Shown here in pieces: positions 7,358-14,391 of a stretch of 16,983 nt of DNA. Location of the stretch: contig DATDPT010000034.1 in the NCBI GenBank assembly GCA_035292605.1, forward strand, positions 1 to 16,983, written 5' to 3'. Below the pieces are notes generated by a model. It worked only from the letters and a program-made list of their open reading frames with translations. It made no database searches and was not told the origin of the DNA. Source of the DNA: JALYNX01 sp035292605 (lineage in GTDB: Bacteria > Actinomycetota > Acidimicrobiia > Spongiisociales > ZC4RG35). Position numbers and translations under genes: made by a program. Each line of letters begins with the position of its first letter. The stretch's first letter is position 1.

Positions 7358-8772
7358 TCCTCCTCCTCTGACACCGGAGGTTGGCCCGGGTCGGAAATGC
7401 CCTTTCCCAACGCCCACTCCCGAACCAATCGGTAGGCCTGTTCGTCCGAATAGGGGCCGTCTTCGATGCGACGCTCCAGCAGTATCTCCATGATCTCACC
7501 AACCATGGGCCCTGGGGAAATCCCGAGATACTCCATCACCTGATGACCGTCGATCGGGGCGCGCAGAGCGGCCAGCTCCTCCTGTTCGGAGAGCTCGGCG
7601 ATGCGAAGCTCCAACTCGTGGATGCCCGTGGTGATCTCCCGTTCCCGCCTGGTATTGGCCGTCGTGATGTCACACCGGACCAGCTCGTTCAAGGACTCGA
7701 GGAGGTGCCCCGCGTCTCTCACGTAGCGACGAACCGCCGAATCGGTCCAGCCCATCTTGAGGGTGTGGGGTCGAAGATGGAGGAAGACCAGTTGGGAGAC
7801 GTCCTCGACGATCTCCTTGGGATAGCGAAGCGTCTTGAGACGTCGCCGGGTCATTCGGGCCCCGACCACTTCGTGATGATGGAACGACACGCCGTCCGGG
7901 CCGAACTGTCGGGTATCCGGCTTCCCGATGTCATGGAAGAGGGCGGCCAGTCTGAGGATGAGATCCGGAGATGCCTTGTCGACGACGGCGAACGTGTGAG
8001 CCAGCACGTCTTTGTGACGTTGGTGGGGGTCCTGTTCCATCGCCAGGGCCGGAAGCTCGGGGAGGAAATGATCCGCGAGGCCGGACGTCACCACCCCCTG
8101 AAGAGCGGAACCCGGCGCCGGAGCCGTCAGGAGCTTTGACAACTCGTCTCTGATCCTCTCCGACGAGACGATTTCGAGCCGATCCCCCATCGACGCCACG
8201 GCCCCCAGAGCCTCCGGGTCGGGATCGAATCCCAGGGTGGCCTGGAAGCGAAAGAGGCGGAGCATGCGCAGGGGATCATCTGAGAACGACACCGTGGGGG
8301 CGATCGGTGTCCGCAGTCTCCTCGCTGCCAGGTCCGCCAGGCCTCCGAATGGGTCGACTGGCTCCATTGCCATCAGGGGGAGAGCGATGGCATTGATGGT
8401 GAAGTCGCGCCGGGCGAGATCGTCCTCGATGTGGTCGGAGAAGGTGACCCGGGGTTTGCGTGAGTCGTCTCGATAGATCTCGTCGCGAAACGTCGTTACT
8501 TCGACGATCCTCCCATCCTTGCGGGCGGCGATGGTCCCGAACTTGGCACCAACCGTGTAGATGGCGTCCGCCCAGCCCTCGAGGATCTCGGCTATCTGGT
8601 CGGGGCGGGCGTCCGTCGCAAAGTCGTAGTCCTCAACCGGCCGCTCGAGGAAGGCGTCGCGCACCGATCCACCCACCAGAAACAGCTGATGACCCGAGTT
8701 GGAGAACCGCGGAGCCAGTTGGGCGGGCGGGAGCTCAGGGGATACCAGGAATTCGAGTCGCTTCGGAATCAC
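7354..8772 (-). CDS. pcnA: CCA tRNA nucleotidyltransferase (class II poly(A) polymerase family) with HD domain
   Basis: 472 residues, close in length and sequence pattern to mycobacterial PcnA (Rv3907c). It adds or repairs the CCA end of tRNAs. Head domain: LFLVGGSVRDA (31-40) and the metal-binding pair D48/D50 in EDYDFATDARP; RRDFTINA (121-128) and DDPLRMLRLFRF (165-176) are the next family motifs. The HD phosphohydrolase domain starts at LRLAALFHDIGKP, with H280 and D281, followed by FHHHEVVGA. GTG 8772 is the start given by the open frame; the conserved part begins about residue 28 and no clear Shine-Dalgarno is visible. The Glu-rich C-terminus comes from the overlapping argG ribosome-binding site. 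In mycobacteria this gene also lies, in opposite direction, upstream of the sigM locus, which supports the assignment. Confidence 0.95.
   Translation of the reverse strand: MIPKRLEFLVSPELPPAQLAPRFSNSGHQLFLVGGSVRDAFLERPVEDYDFATDARPDQIAEILEGWADAIYTVGAKFGTIAARKDGRIVEVTTFRDEIYRDDSRKPRVTFSDHIEDDLARRDFTINAIALPLMAMEPVDPFGGLADLAARRLRTPIAPTVSFSDDPLRMLRLFRFQATLGFDPDPEALGAVASMGDRLEIVSSERIRDELSKLLTAPAPGSALQGVVTSGLADHFLPELPALAMEQDPHQRHKDVLAHTFAVVDKASPDLILRLAALFHDIGKPDTRQFGPDGVSFHHHEVVGARMTRRRLKTLRYPKEIVEDVSQLVFLHLRPHTLKMGWTDSAVRRYVRDAGHLLESLNELVRCDITTANTRREREITTGIHELELRIAELSEQEELAALRAPIDGHQVMEYLGISPGPMVGEIMEILLERRIEDGPYSDEQAYRLVREWALGKGISDPGQPPVSEEEE
7358..7368 (-). promoter_or_regulatory. Shine-Dalgarno of argG inside the pcnA poly-Glu tail
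   Basis: On the minus strand the sequence GAGGAGGAGGA runs straight into the argG ATG. The same bases are the last codons of pcnA, which therefore ends in four Glu residues before TGA. This fixes the argG start at 7357 and ties argG translation to that of pcnA. Confidence 0.8.
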
Positions 8773-8790
8773 CCGCTGAGGTTAAAGGGG

Positions 8791-8803
8791 CCGGGCCTCC
8801 CGG
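8791..8803 (-). terminator. weak terminator-like hairpin after pilT
   Basis: In the 69-base gap between pilT and pcnA, CCGGG and CCCGG pair with a three-base loop. On the minus strand the stem is followed by CCCCTTTAA, a poor T tract. It may slow transcription from pilT into pcnA, but it is short and could be chance in GC-rich DNA. Confidence 0.25.
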
Positions 8804-8812
8804 AGCTTCTGG

Positions 8813-8847
8813 CTTGAGGTTTGAGACCTGAGACTTAAGACCTAGAT
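8813..8847. repeat. degenerate heptad tandem array (consensus CTTGAGA)
   Basis: Five consecutive 7-base units, starting at 8813, 8820, 8827, 8834 and 8841, follow the consensus CTTGAGA; the first four differ from it at one or two positions and the fifth is decayed. The array fills much of the gap between the pcnA start and the pilT stop, and the last unit contains the pilT stop codon. Function unknown; short heptad tandem repeats in intergenic DNA are known from cyanobacteria (STRR), but no relation is claimed. Confidence 0.6.
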
Positions 8848-9921
8848 CGCGATTCCGGCGGCCATGGCCTTGGCCCGGAGCTCATGCACATTGCGAGCGT
8901 GGGGAAGGGCGATCGGGAGCTCGATGACTCGACTCACGACCAACTTGAGCATCGACTGGTCGAAGGTCTGCATCCCGAAGAACTCGCTCTCCTTCATGAT
9001 GTCGATCAGGAAGTTGGAGTCCTTGGCGCCGAGGATCCACTCCTGGACCCGCTCGTTGTTGTTGACGACTTCATAGGCGAGAACCGGACTGCCTTCCTGG
9101 CCCTCCAGCAAACGCTGACTGATGATGCCCAACAACTGCGACGCCAATTGGGTGCGGACGATTCCCTGCTCGGTTTCGGGGAACAACGAGATGATCCGAT
9201 GGACGGTGTCGGCCGGGTCAGTGGTGCGCATCGAGGAGATCACCAGATGCCCGGTCTCCGACGCGGCGATGGCGGCCCGCGCCGTCTCCAGATCCTCGAT
9301 CTCGGACACGAGGATCACATCGGTGTCATGACGCATGGCGCTCCGAATCGCCTGCGCGTAGTCGGCGGTGTCCACCCCGACTTCCCGCTGCACGACGACA
9401 CTGCGCTTGTCGGTGTGGAGAACCTCGATCGGATCCTCGATGGTGAGAATCGAGACTCCCCGGTTCGCGTTGATCCAGTCGATGATCGATGACATGGTCG
9501 AGGTCTTGCCCGACCCTGAGGGCCCGGTCACCAGAAGCAGCCCCGATTTCTCAGCGGCGAACTTCTCGATCATCTTGGGGAGTCCCAGCTCGGCGAATGT
9601 CTTCGATTCCCGGACCACTTTGCGAAGCACGAGTGATACCGATCCGCGTTGCCGGAAGGCTGAGACCCTGAAACGGCCCAAGTCTTGGCGGCCATAGGCG
9701 AAGTCAGCGAAGCCGTAATCCTTGAAGTCTGAAGCCGCCCGCGGGGTGAACAGGGTGTCGGCAAAGGCTTGGGTGTCTTCGGGGCTCAACGAGTGGAACC
9801 CGTCGAGTCTGCGGATCTCACCATTGATCCGGGCAACGGGGGCTGATCCGACCTTGAGGTGGATGTCACTGGCCTCTTGAGACACAGCCTGCCGCAAGAG
9901 TTCGTCGATGTTGTTTTCCAT
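8842..9921 (-). CDS. pilT: PilT-type twitching motility ATPase with variant motifs
   Basis: 359 residues, typical of PilT/PilU retraction ATPases (hexameric, at the base of type IV pili). N-terminal PAS-like domain (about 1-100) with SDIHLKVGSAPVARINGE (19-36); RecA-like domain after it. Walker A is GPSGSGKT (133-140), Asp box IEDPIEVLH (161-169), Walker B VILVSEIEDLET (202-213). The usual GEMRD is SEIED here, so Arg becomes E209, and the usual LHT of the His box is MRT (R232). The AIRNLI motif of PilT is also changed (VQEWIL). Walker Lys and Glu are intact, so ATPase activity is still likely. ATG 9921 is supported by GGAAGGGA upstream; the frame extends to 10065 without support. No other pilus gene is in the window. 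It could be a PilT paralogue that drives something other than standard retraction. Confidence 0.9.
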   Translation of the reverse strand: MENNIDELLRQAVSQEASDIHLKVGSAPVARINGEIRRLDGFHSLSPEDTQAFADTLFTPRAASDFKDYGFADFAYGRQDLGRFRVSAFRQRGSVSLVLRKVVRESKTFAELGLPKMIEKFAAEKSGLLLVTGPSGSGKTSTMSSIIDWINANRGVSILTIEDPIEVLHTDKRSVVVQREVGVDTADYAQAIRSAMRHDTDVILVSEIEDLETARAAIAASETGHLVISSMRTTDPADTVHRIISLFPETEQGIVRTQLASQLLGIISQRLLEGQEGSPVLAYEVVNNNERVQEWILGAKDSNFLIDIMKESEFFGMQTFDQSMLKLVVSRVIELPIALPHARNVHELRAKAMAAGIAI

Positions 9922-9952
9922 GTCCCTTCCCGAGTATTGACCCAGGTTCTCT

Positions 9953-9979
9953 ATATCGGTCGATCGCGCCCGAAATTGA
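9953..9979 (-). promoter_or_regulatory. candidate FliA/WhiG-type promoter for pilT
   Basis: On the minus strand TCAATTTC (9979-9972) and ACCGATAT (9960-9953) are separated by 11 bases. The sigma-28 family consensus is TAAAGTTT, 11 bases, GCCGATAA; matches are about 5/8 and 6/8. The -10 lies 31 bases before the pilT ATG. Just upstream (9977-9999) there are two close direct copies of AAAGTCC (minus strand), a possible regulator site. A weak match, but the spacing and location fit. Confidence 0.35.
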
Positions 9980-10001
9980 AGGACTTTGAAAGGACTTTTG
10001 G

Positions 10002-11006
10002 TCAGACCGCCCAATGTCTGGAGACACCCTCGAAGACCGGATCCAGCACGTCCTGTGCCTCCCACGGCGAGACCAGCCCTTCGCCGAATTGGTCCTGACC
10101 GGACACTCCACGCAGTGTCTCAGCCGTCGAATCGCGCAGAGCTTCGAGGTCGTAGCCACCTTCGAGGGCAAACACGGTGCGATAGGCGGGATGGGTGGCC
10201 GCCAACTGAGCCGCCATCCACCCGTAATCAGATGCGACCAGGCGCAGCTCGGCCATCCGGTCGGAGACGTGAGCATCGAAACCGCAACTCACCAGGACCC
10301 AATCGGGCTCGAACCCCCTCACCACCGGGATCACAATCTCACCCCAGGCCCGTCGATAGAGATCGCCGGCGGTGCCGGCAGGTACCGGCACGTTGATCGT
10401 CGTGCCCTTTGCCTCCCGCTCGATGTCCCCTACATCGCCCTGGAAGGGGTAGAAGGCGTCCTGGTGAACCGAGACATAGAGGATCCCCGGGTCCTCGATG
10501 ACCATTGCCTGGGTGCCGTTCCCGTGATGCACATCCCAGTCGAGGATGGCCACCCGGTGGCCCTGGGAGCGCAAAAGAGCCGCCCCCACGGCCACGTTGT
10601 TGAAGAGGCAGAACCCCATGGCCCTGCTCCGGAGCGCGTGGTGACCCGGGGGGCGGGCAATGACGAAAGCAGTGGCGTCACTTCGGTCCTCCAGCTCCTC
10701 GATGGCCGCCGAGACCCCGCCGGCCGCAGTCAGGGCGGCAACCCAACTCTCCTCCGAGGCGAACGTGTCCCGGTCCAACAGCCCGCCACCCATACGACAG
10801 AAAGACTCGATCATCTCGATGTAGGAAGGGTCGTGAACCAGCGCCAGCTCGCTGCGGCGGATCTCCGGTGACTCGATCTCGACCACCACCAAGCCGCTGT
10901 CGGCGATTCCCTGCGCCACTGCGCCCACCCGTGCCGGGCGCTCCGGGTGAAACGGAGTCGTGTTGTGCTCCAGCGCCGACGGATGGGACGCGACTACGAC
11001 CTCCAT
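10002..11006 (-). CDS. histone deacetylase family / AcuC-like deacetylase
   Basis: 334 residues, arginase/deacetylase fold. Zinc-dependent enzymes of this family remove acetyl groups from lysines or polyamines. Seen: FHPERPARV (19-27), the catalytic His pair in ARPPGHHALRS (H122, H123), GFCLFNNVAVGA, the zinc ligands D158 and H160 in ILDWDVHHGNGTQ, a third ligand D244 in SCGFDAH, and the catalytic Tyr Y285 in LEGGYD. All active-site residues are present, so it should be active. Substrates may be acetylated proteins (as AcuC acts on acetyl-CoA synthetase) or acetylpolyamines; sequence alone cannot tell. ATG 11006 has AAAGGG upstream; the frame extends to 11159 into the divergent GNAT gene and is rejected. 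The GNAT acetyltransferase start is only about 36 bases away in the other direction. pilT lies 80 bases downstream. Confidence 0.92.
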   Translation of the reverse strand: MEVVVASHPSALEHNTTPFHPERPARVGAVAQGIADSGLVVVEIESPEIRRSELALVHDPSYIEMIESFCRMGGGLLDRDTFASEESWVAALTAAGGVSAAIEELEDRSDATAFVIARPPGHHALRSRAMGFCLFNNVAVGAALLRSQGHRVAILDWDVHHGNGTQAMVIEDPGILYVSVHQDAFYPFQGDVGDIEREAKGTTINVPVPAGTAGDLYRRAWGEIVIPVVRGFEPDWVLVSCGFDAHVSDRMAELRLVASDYGWMAAQLAATHPAYRTVFALEGGYDLEALRDSTAETLRGVSGQDQFGEGLVSPWEAQDVLDPVFEGVSRHWAV

Positions 11007-11042
11007 GCCCGTACCCTTTCCGGGGTGCCAAACCGTCTCCAC

Positions 11043-11744
11043 ATGGATGGCGTCTGGCCGGGACCGCTGGCCCTTCGTCGGGGATGGGCACGGGCCGCGG
11101 CCAGACCCTGGAACGACGACGGCTCGGATGTGGCCATGAGACTGATCCGGGGGTCGCACGACTTTCTCGGCGAAGCATCCCGAAAGCTCCAGTCCCTGGA
11201 CATACGCGACATCTTCTCACCTGCTCTCTATCCGATGGCGACCAGGATCTGGGCGCGGGCCGGGTATGTCGAGCACACCGCCCTCTCCGTGATGGAGCGA
11301 CACCTGGACGAGAACATAACCGAACCTCGTCATTCGGTGCGTCCCAGTGAGTCACCTGATTGGCCGGCCCTGGCCAAGGTCGATCGCGCTGCATTCGCCG
11401 AGTTCTGGAGGATGAGCGTCACCGGGCTGGGCGAAGCGATGAAGGCCACTCCGAGATCGGTTCTGCTCCAGATCGAGGAAACCGAGGGGATCGTCGGGTA
11501 CGCCATCGTCGGCACCCAGTTGACCGTTTCCTTCCTACAGCGGGTAGCGGTCCTGCCCACCCGGTCCGGCAACGGTCTTGGCACGGCACTGATCAGGGCC
11601 TCGCTGCTCTGGGCCCGAGCCCAAGGGGCGCGCACCATGGTTCTCAATGTTCGACCCGAGAACATGAGAGCCACCGATGTCTACTCCCGGGAGGGCTTCG
11701 CAGAAACCGGGACCGCCTTGCATGTCCTCAGATTCAGCCTTTGA
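11043..11744 (+). CDS. GNAT-family N-acetyltransferase
   Basis: 233 residues from ATG 11043. The C-terminal half (about 100-233) is a GNAT domain: LQRVAVLPTRSGNGLGTALIRASLLWA (165-191) is motif A with the acetyl-CoA pyrophosphate loop R174-S-G-N-G-L-G, followed by MVLNVRPENMRATDVYSREGFAETG, the usual end of the fold. The N-terminal half (DIFSPALYPMATRIWARAGYVEHTALSVMERHL, about 56-88) itself looks like the tail of a GNAT fold, so this may be a tandem protein with a reduced first domain. Start uncertain: GTG 11025 and upstream codons to 10947 are in frame, and no Shine-Dalgarno is clear. Its divergent neighbour is a deacetylase. It lies 26 bases before the pseudokinase gene and probably shares its transcript. 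Acceptor substrate unknown. Confidence 0.82.
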   Translation: MDGVWPGPLALRRGWARAAARPWNDDGSDVAMRLIRGSHDFLGEASRKLQSLDIRDIFSPALYPMATRIWARAGYVEHTALSVMERHLDENITEPRHSVRPSESPDWPALAKVDRAAFAEFWRMSVTGLGEAMKATPRSVLLQIEETEGIVGYAIVGTQLTVSFLQRVAVLPTRSGNGLGTALIRASLLWARAQGARTMVLNVRPENMRATDVYSREGFAETGTALHVLRFSL

Positions 11745-11770
11745 GGCTCGTCGGCTGCTGGACTGACTAG

Positions 11771-13060
11771 ATGCCGGCTGCAATACCCGACCGCTATCGC
11801 CTCGAGATGCGTCTCGGGCGTGACGGCGACATCGAGGAGTGGCTGGCCACCGATACCTCGCTGGAGCGTCCTGTTCTCGTCAGGTCGCTGGGCCCGGAGA
11901 CCAGCACCGAGAGACGGACCCAGTTCGTGGCGAGCGTCAGCGACGCGGCCAAGACCACCCACCCCCACCTCGCCCGGGTCTTCGCGGTCGAGGTGGTCGC
12001 GGGCGGCGCCTACTCGGTGTCGGAATGGACCGGAGGCGCGACCGCGCAAGACCGGGTGGACGCCGCACAGACCTTCGAATTCGAGGAATTCCTGCCCAAT
12101 GCGGCAGGTCTGGCCGGAGCGCTCGCCGCCCTTCACCAGGTCGGAGGGGTCCATGGCGGGCTGGATCTTTCGGCGATCTATTACTCCGTGGCCCACCCGG
12201 CGAAGCTGGGGGCCTTCGGCCGCCCCCCAAGAACCGATGCCAACGGGGACGTGCGCGCCCTGTCGGCGGCCCTGGAGACCGCCCTCACCGGCTCCCCACC
12301 TGGCGGCCCACCTCCGTCGGAGCGAATCGATGGCATCCCCCGGACCCTCGACGTGGTCCTCCGATCCGGTCAGTCGGGGAGGTTGAGCTCGGCCGACCTG
12401 GCCAAGGCCCTCCTGTCCTCTCCCACGCCCCGCCTGCCCCGCCCCGAACCACGCTCCACGTCGCGTCGTCTCCTGCTCGCCGCGGGAATTCTGGTCCTCC
12501 TGGCGATCGCCCTGGTCGCTCTCGGGCTGCTGTTCACCGGCGGCTCCCCCGTGGTTCCGGCATCGCCCACCGCCACCCTGCCCGACACCCCCACCACCAC
12601 CGTCTTGCCGACGACAACGTCGCCACCGGTGGCTCCGGTCACCATTCTGGGGGCAACTTCATTCGATCCATTCGGTGAAGGGGGTGAGAGTGACACCCTG
12701 ATCCCGAGTCTCTTCGACGGCGACGGCACCACCTCATGGCGAACCGAGCGGTACCAGGACCCACTTCCGCTGCTGAAACCAGGGGTCGGTGTTCGCTTCG
12801 AGATCGAAGGAGCGCCGCGTCGACTCGAGCTCCACGATCTCACCCCGGGCACCTCCTTCGAGCTCTACTGGTCTGAGAACGCGCCGACTGCGCTTCCCGA
12901 TTGGGAGCGGATCGCCGGTGCCCAGTCGCCGCCCGGCACCACCTCACTCGACCTGCCGGCACGGCCCAACGGCCACTGGCTGATCTGGATGGTGAACCTC
13001 CCGCAGCAGTCGGATGGCACCTTTTCGTCATCTATCTCAGAAGTACGCTTCATCGGGTGA
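11771..13060 (+). CDS. membrane pseudokinase with extracellular sugar-binding-like domain (C-terminal half of mycobacterial MviN), MurJ-less
   Basis: 429 residues. An intracellular Ser/Thr-kinase-like domain (about 8-215) is followed by one membrane segment (about 234-255), a Pro/Thr-rich linker (260-290), and an extracellular galactose-binding-like domain (about 291-429) with SFDPFGEGGESD, DGDGTTSWRTERY and LKPGVGVRFEI. Catalytic motifs are lost: the glycine loop is LGRDGD, the VAIK Lys is R38, HRD is HGG (128-130), DFG is AFG (148-150). The same layout forms the C-terminal half of Rv3910 in M. tuberculosis, where it is fused to the MurJ flippase and is known to recruit FhaA when phosphorylated. 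Here no MurJ transmembrane block precedes it, and the upstream gene is a GNAT enzyme. Immediate overlap with, or two-base spacing to, the sigma factor gene indicates an operon. Confidence 0.85.
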   Translation: MPAAIPDRYRLEMRLGRDGDIEEWLATDTSLERPVLVRSLGPETSTERRTQFVASVSDAAKTTHPHLARVFAVEVVAGGAYSVSEWTGGATAQDRVDAAQTFEFEEFLPNAAGLAGALAALHQVGGVHGGLDLSAIYYSVAHPAKLGAFGRPPRTDANGDVRALSAALETALTGSPPGGPPPSERIDGIPRTLDVVLRSGQSGRLSSADLAKALLSSPTPRLPRPEPRSTSRRLLLAAGILVLLAIALVALGLLFTGGSPVVPASPTATLPDTPTTTVLPTTTSPPVAPVTILGATSFDPFGEGGESDTLIPSLFDGDGTTSWRTERYQDPLPLLKPGVGVRFEIEGAPRRLELHDLTPGTSFELYWSENAPTALPDWERIAGAQSPPGTTSLDLPARPNGHWLIWMVNLPQQSDGTFSSSISEVRFIG

Positions 13061-13062
13061 CG

Positions 13063-13593
13063 ATGCCAGGGACCGAGACCGACCTCTTGGCTCGGGTAAT
13101 CACCGGCGATCGCGGTGCCTTCGACTCCATCATGAGGGCCCAGGAGGAGCGCGTGTTCTCGGTCTGCCTGCGGATCTTGGGGGATCGGGACAACGCCCTC
13201 GACGCCACCCAGGAGACCTTTCTCACGGTTTTCAGGAAGGCCGGCCAGTTCAAGGGCGACTCGGCTCTCGGCACCTGGATCTACCGCATCGCGGTCAACA
13301 CTTGCTATGACCAGATCCGGAAGTCGGCGCGGAGGCCCACTGAGTCCCTGCCCGACCATCTCGAGCCGCCCGATGCCTCGGCTGAGGACGCCATCGATGC
13401 GGCCGGGCTCCGCCCGGAGATCGAGCGGGCGCTGGCGGGGCTACCACCCGAATTCCGAGCGGCTGTCGTGTTGTCAGACCTCGAGGGCATGTCGCTGCCC
13501 GAGGCTGCTCATGTGCTCGGAATCCCGCTGGGAACGGTGAAGTCGCGGGTGTTTCGGGGGCGCCGGCTGCTGGCGGAGCGTCTGGGGAACTAA
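13063..13593 (+). CDS. sigM: ECF RNA polymerase sigma factor, SigM-like by position
   Basis: 176 residues from ATG 13063. Region 2 (about 15-90): AFDSIMRAQEERVFSVCLRILGD, DALDATQETFLTVF and GTWIYRIAVNTCYDQIRK. A variable linker follows (91-115), then region 4 (about 118-172): ALAGLPPEFRAAVVLSDLEGMSLPEAAHVLGIPLGTVKSRVFRGRRLL, the -35-binding helix-turn-helix. There is no region 3, as expected for the ECF class. Assignment to SigM rests on gene order (pseudokinase, sigma, anti-sigma, trxB, trxA, cwlM), not on sequence identity. GTG 13057 is an equally credible start: it overlaps the upstream stop as GTGA, the arrangement used by the argG and argH genes here. In mycobacteria SigM responds late and affects the envelope; the signal here is unknown. 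Likely held inactive by the next gene's product. Confidence 0.92.
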   Translation: MPGTETDLLARVITGDRGAFDSIMRAQEERVFSVCLRILGDRDNALDATQETFLTVFRKAGQFKGDSALGTWIYRIAVNTCYDQIRKSARRPTESLPDHLEPPDASAEDAIDAAGLRPEIERALAGLPPEFRAAVVLSDLEGMSLPEAAHVLGIPLGTVKSRVFRGRRLLAERLGN

Positions 13594-13623
13594 ACGGCTC
13601 CATGAGACCATCAAAGAGAACAG

Positions 13624-14358
13624 ATGCATGATCACGACCTCGACCTGATCGCCGCGCTGGCCGACGGGACGCTCGACGACCAGACCGAGGCCCGCGCCCG
13701 GGTCGAGAGCTGTGAGGTATGCCGGGTCGAATTCGAGGCCCAGGTCTCGATCCTTGCCGCCTTGGCCACGATCGAGCCGGTGCGGATGACCGAGCTCGAG
13801 AAGGCAGCCCTCCATCGTGATCTTTGGACCGAGCTCAGGAGCGAGCCGGCGAATCAGGCCTCAACCTCCCCCTGGTGGTACCGGCTGTCCTATGCCGCTG
13901 CCGGTCTCTTCGTGGTGGTGGGATTGGTGGCGGTGGCCAACCAGATGGGAGGAAGCGAGGACACCGGAGGGCAAGTCGAGACCTTCACCCAGGCTTCCGG
14001 CCGTCTCGACGCCGGCTCCGAAGAAGACGCCGAGGCCCCGATGTACGAGTACGGGGCGCAGTCAACCGAAACCACCACCCCGGCCGGCGACGCAAGCGCG
14101 GAGACAACACCCGACTTTGAGACGCTGGCAACCCAAGCCCGTCTCCGAGAGTTCCCCGCCGCCGATAGTGCCCTGCCGACCGAGGACCAGGCTGATTGTC
14201 TGGACGCTGCCGGTCTCGTGGATCAAGAGTTGGTGGGGACCGTCGACAGGGAGCGGACCTATTTGATCGCAGTGCCCGCGGGGGTCGATCTCGACGCCGA
14301 TACGCCGGTCAGCTTCGTCGACGCCGACACCTGTGAGGTCGTGCACGTCGAGGACTGA
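13624..14358 (+). CDS. rsmA: membrane anti-sigma factor (RsmA/ZAS-like)
   Basis: 244 residues. A short cytosolic N-terminal domain (1-80) resembles zinc-associated anti-sigma domains, with CEVC (C30, C33). The His that normally sits four residues before the first Cys is Arg here, so the HxxxCxxC zinc site is incomplete. One membrane segment (about 88-106) is followed by an acidic, Thr-rich outer part (107-175) and a small C-terminal domain that contains two further Cys residues (DQADCLDAAG and DADTCEVVHVED), which could form a disulfide outside the cell. Such proteins bind and hold the cognate ECF sigma factor until a signal releases it. It lies 30 bases after the sigma gene. AAAGAGAACAG precedes the ATG as a weak ribosome-binding site. 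Assignment rests on architecture and position. Confidence 0.85.
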   Translation: MHDHDLDLIAALADGTLDDQTEARARVESCEVCRVEFEAQVSILAALATIEPVRMTELEKAALHRDLWTELRSEPANQASTSPWWYRLSYAAAGLFVVVGLVAVANQMGGSEDTGGQVETFTQASGRLDAGSEEDAEAPMYEYGAQSTETTTPAGDASAETTPDFETLATQARLREFPAADSALPTEDQADCLDAAGLVDQELVGTVDRERTYLIAVPAGVDLDADTPVSFVDADTCEVVHVED

Positions 14359-14391
14359 TTCTGGGCGGCTGCTAACTAACCTCGCCTCCTG

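Noticed and set aside
13057..13062. SigM-type autoregulated promoter (GGAAC and CGTC) within the locus
   Set aside because: GGAAC occurs at several places, but no CGTC was found at the right spacing before the pseudokinase, anti-sigma or trxB genes.
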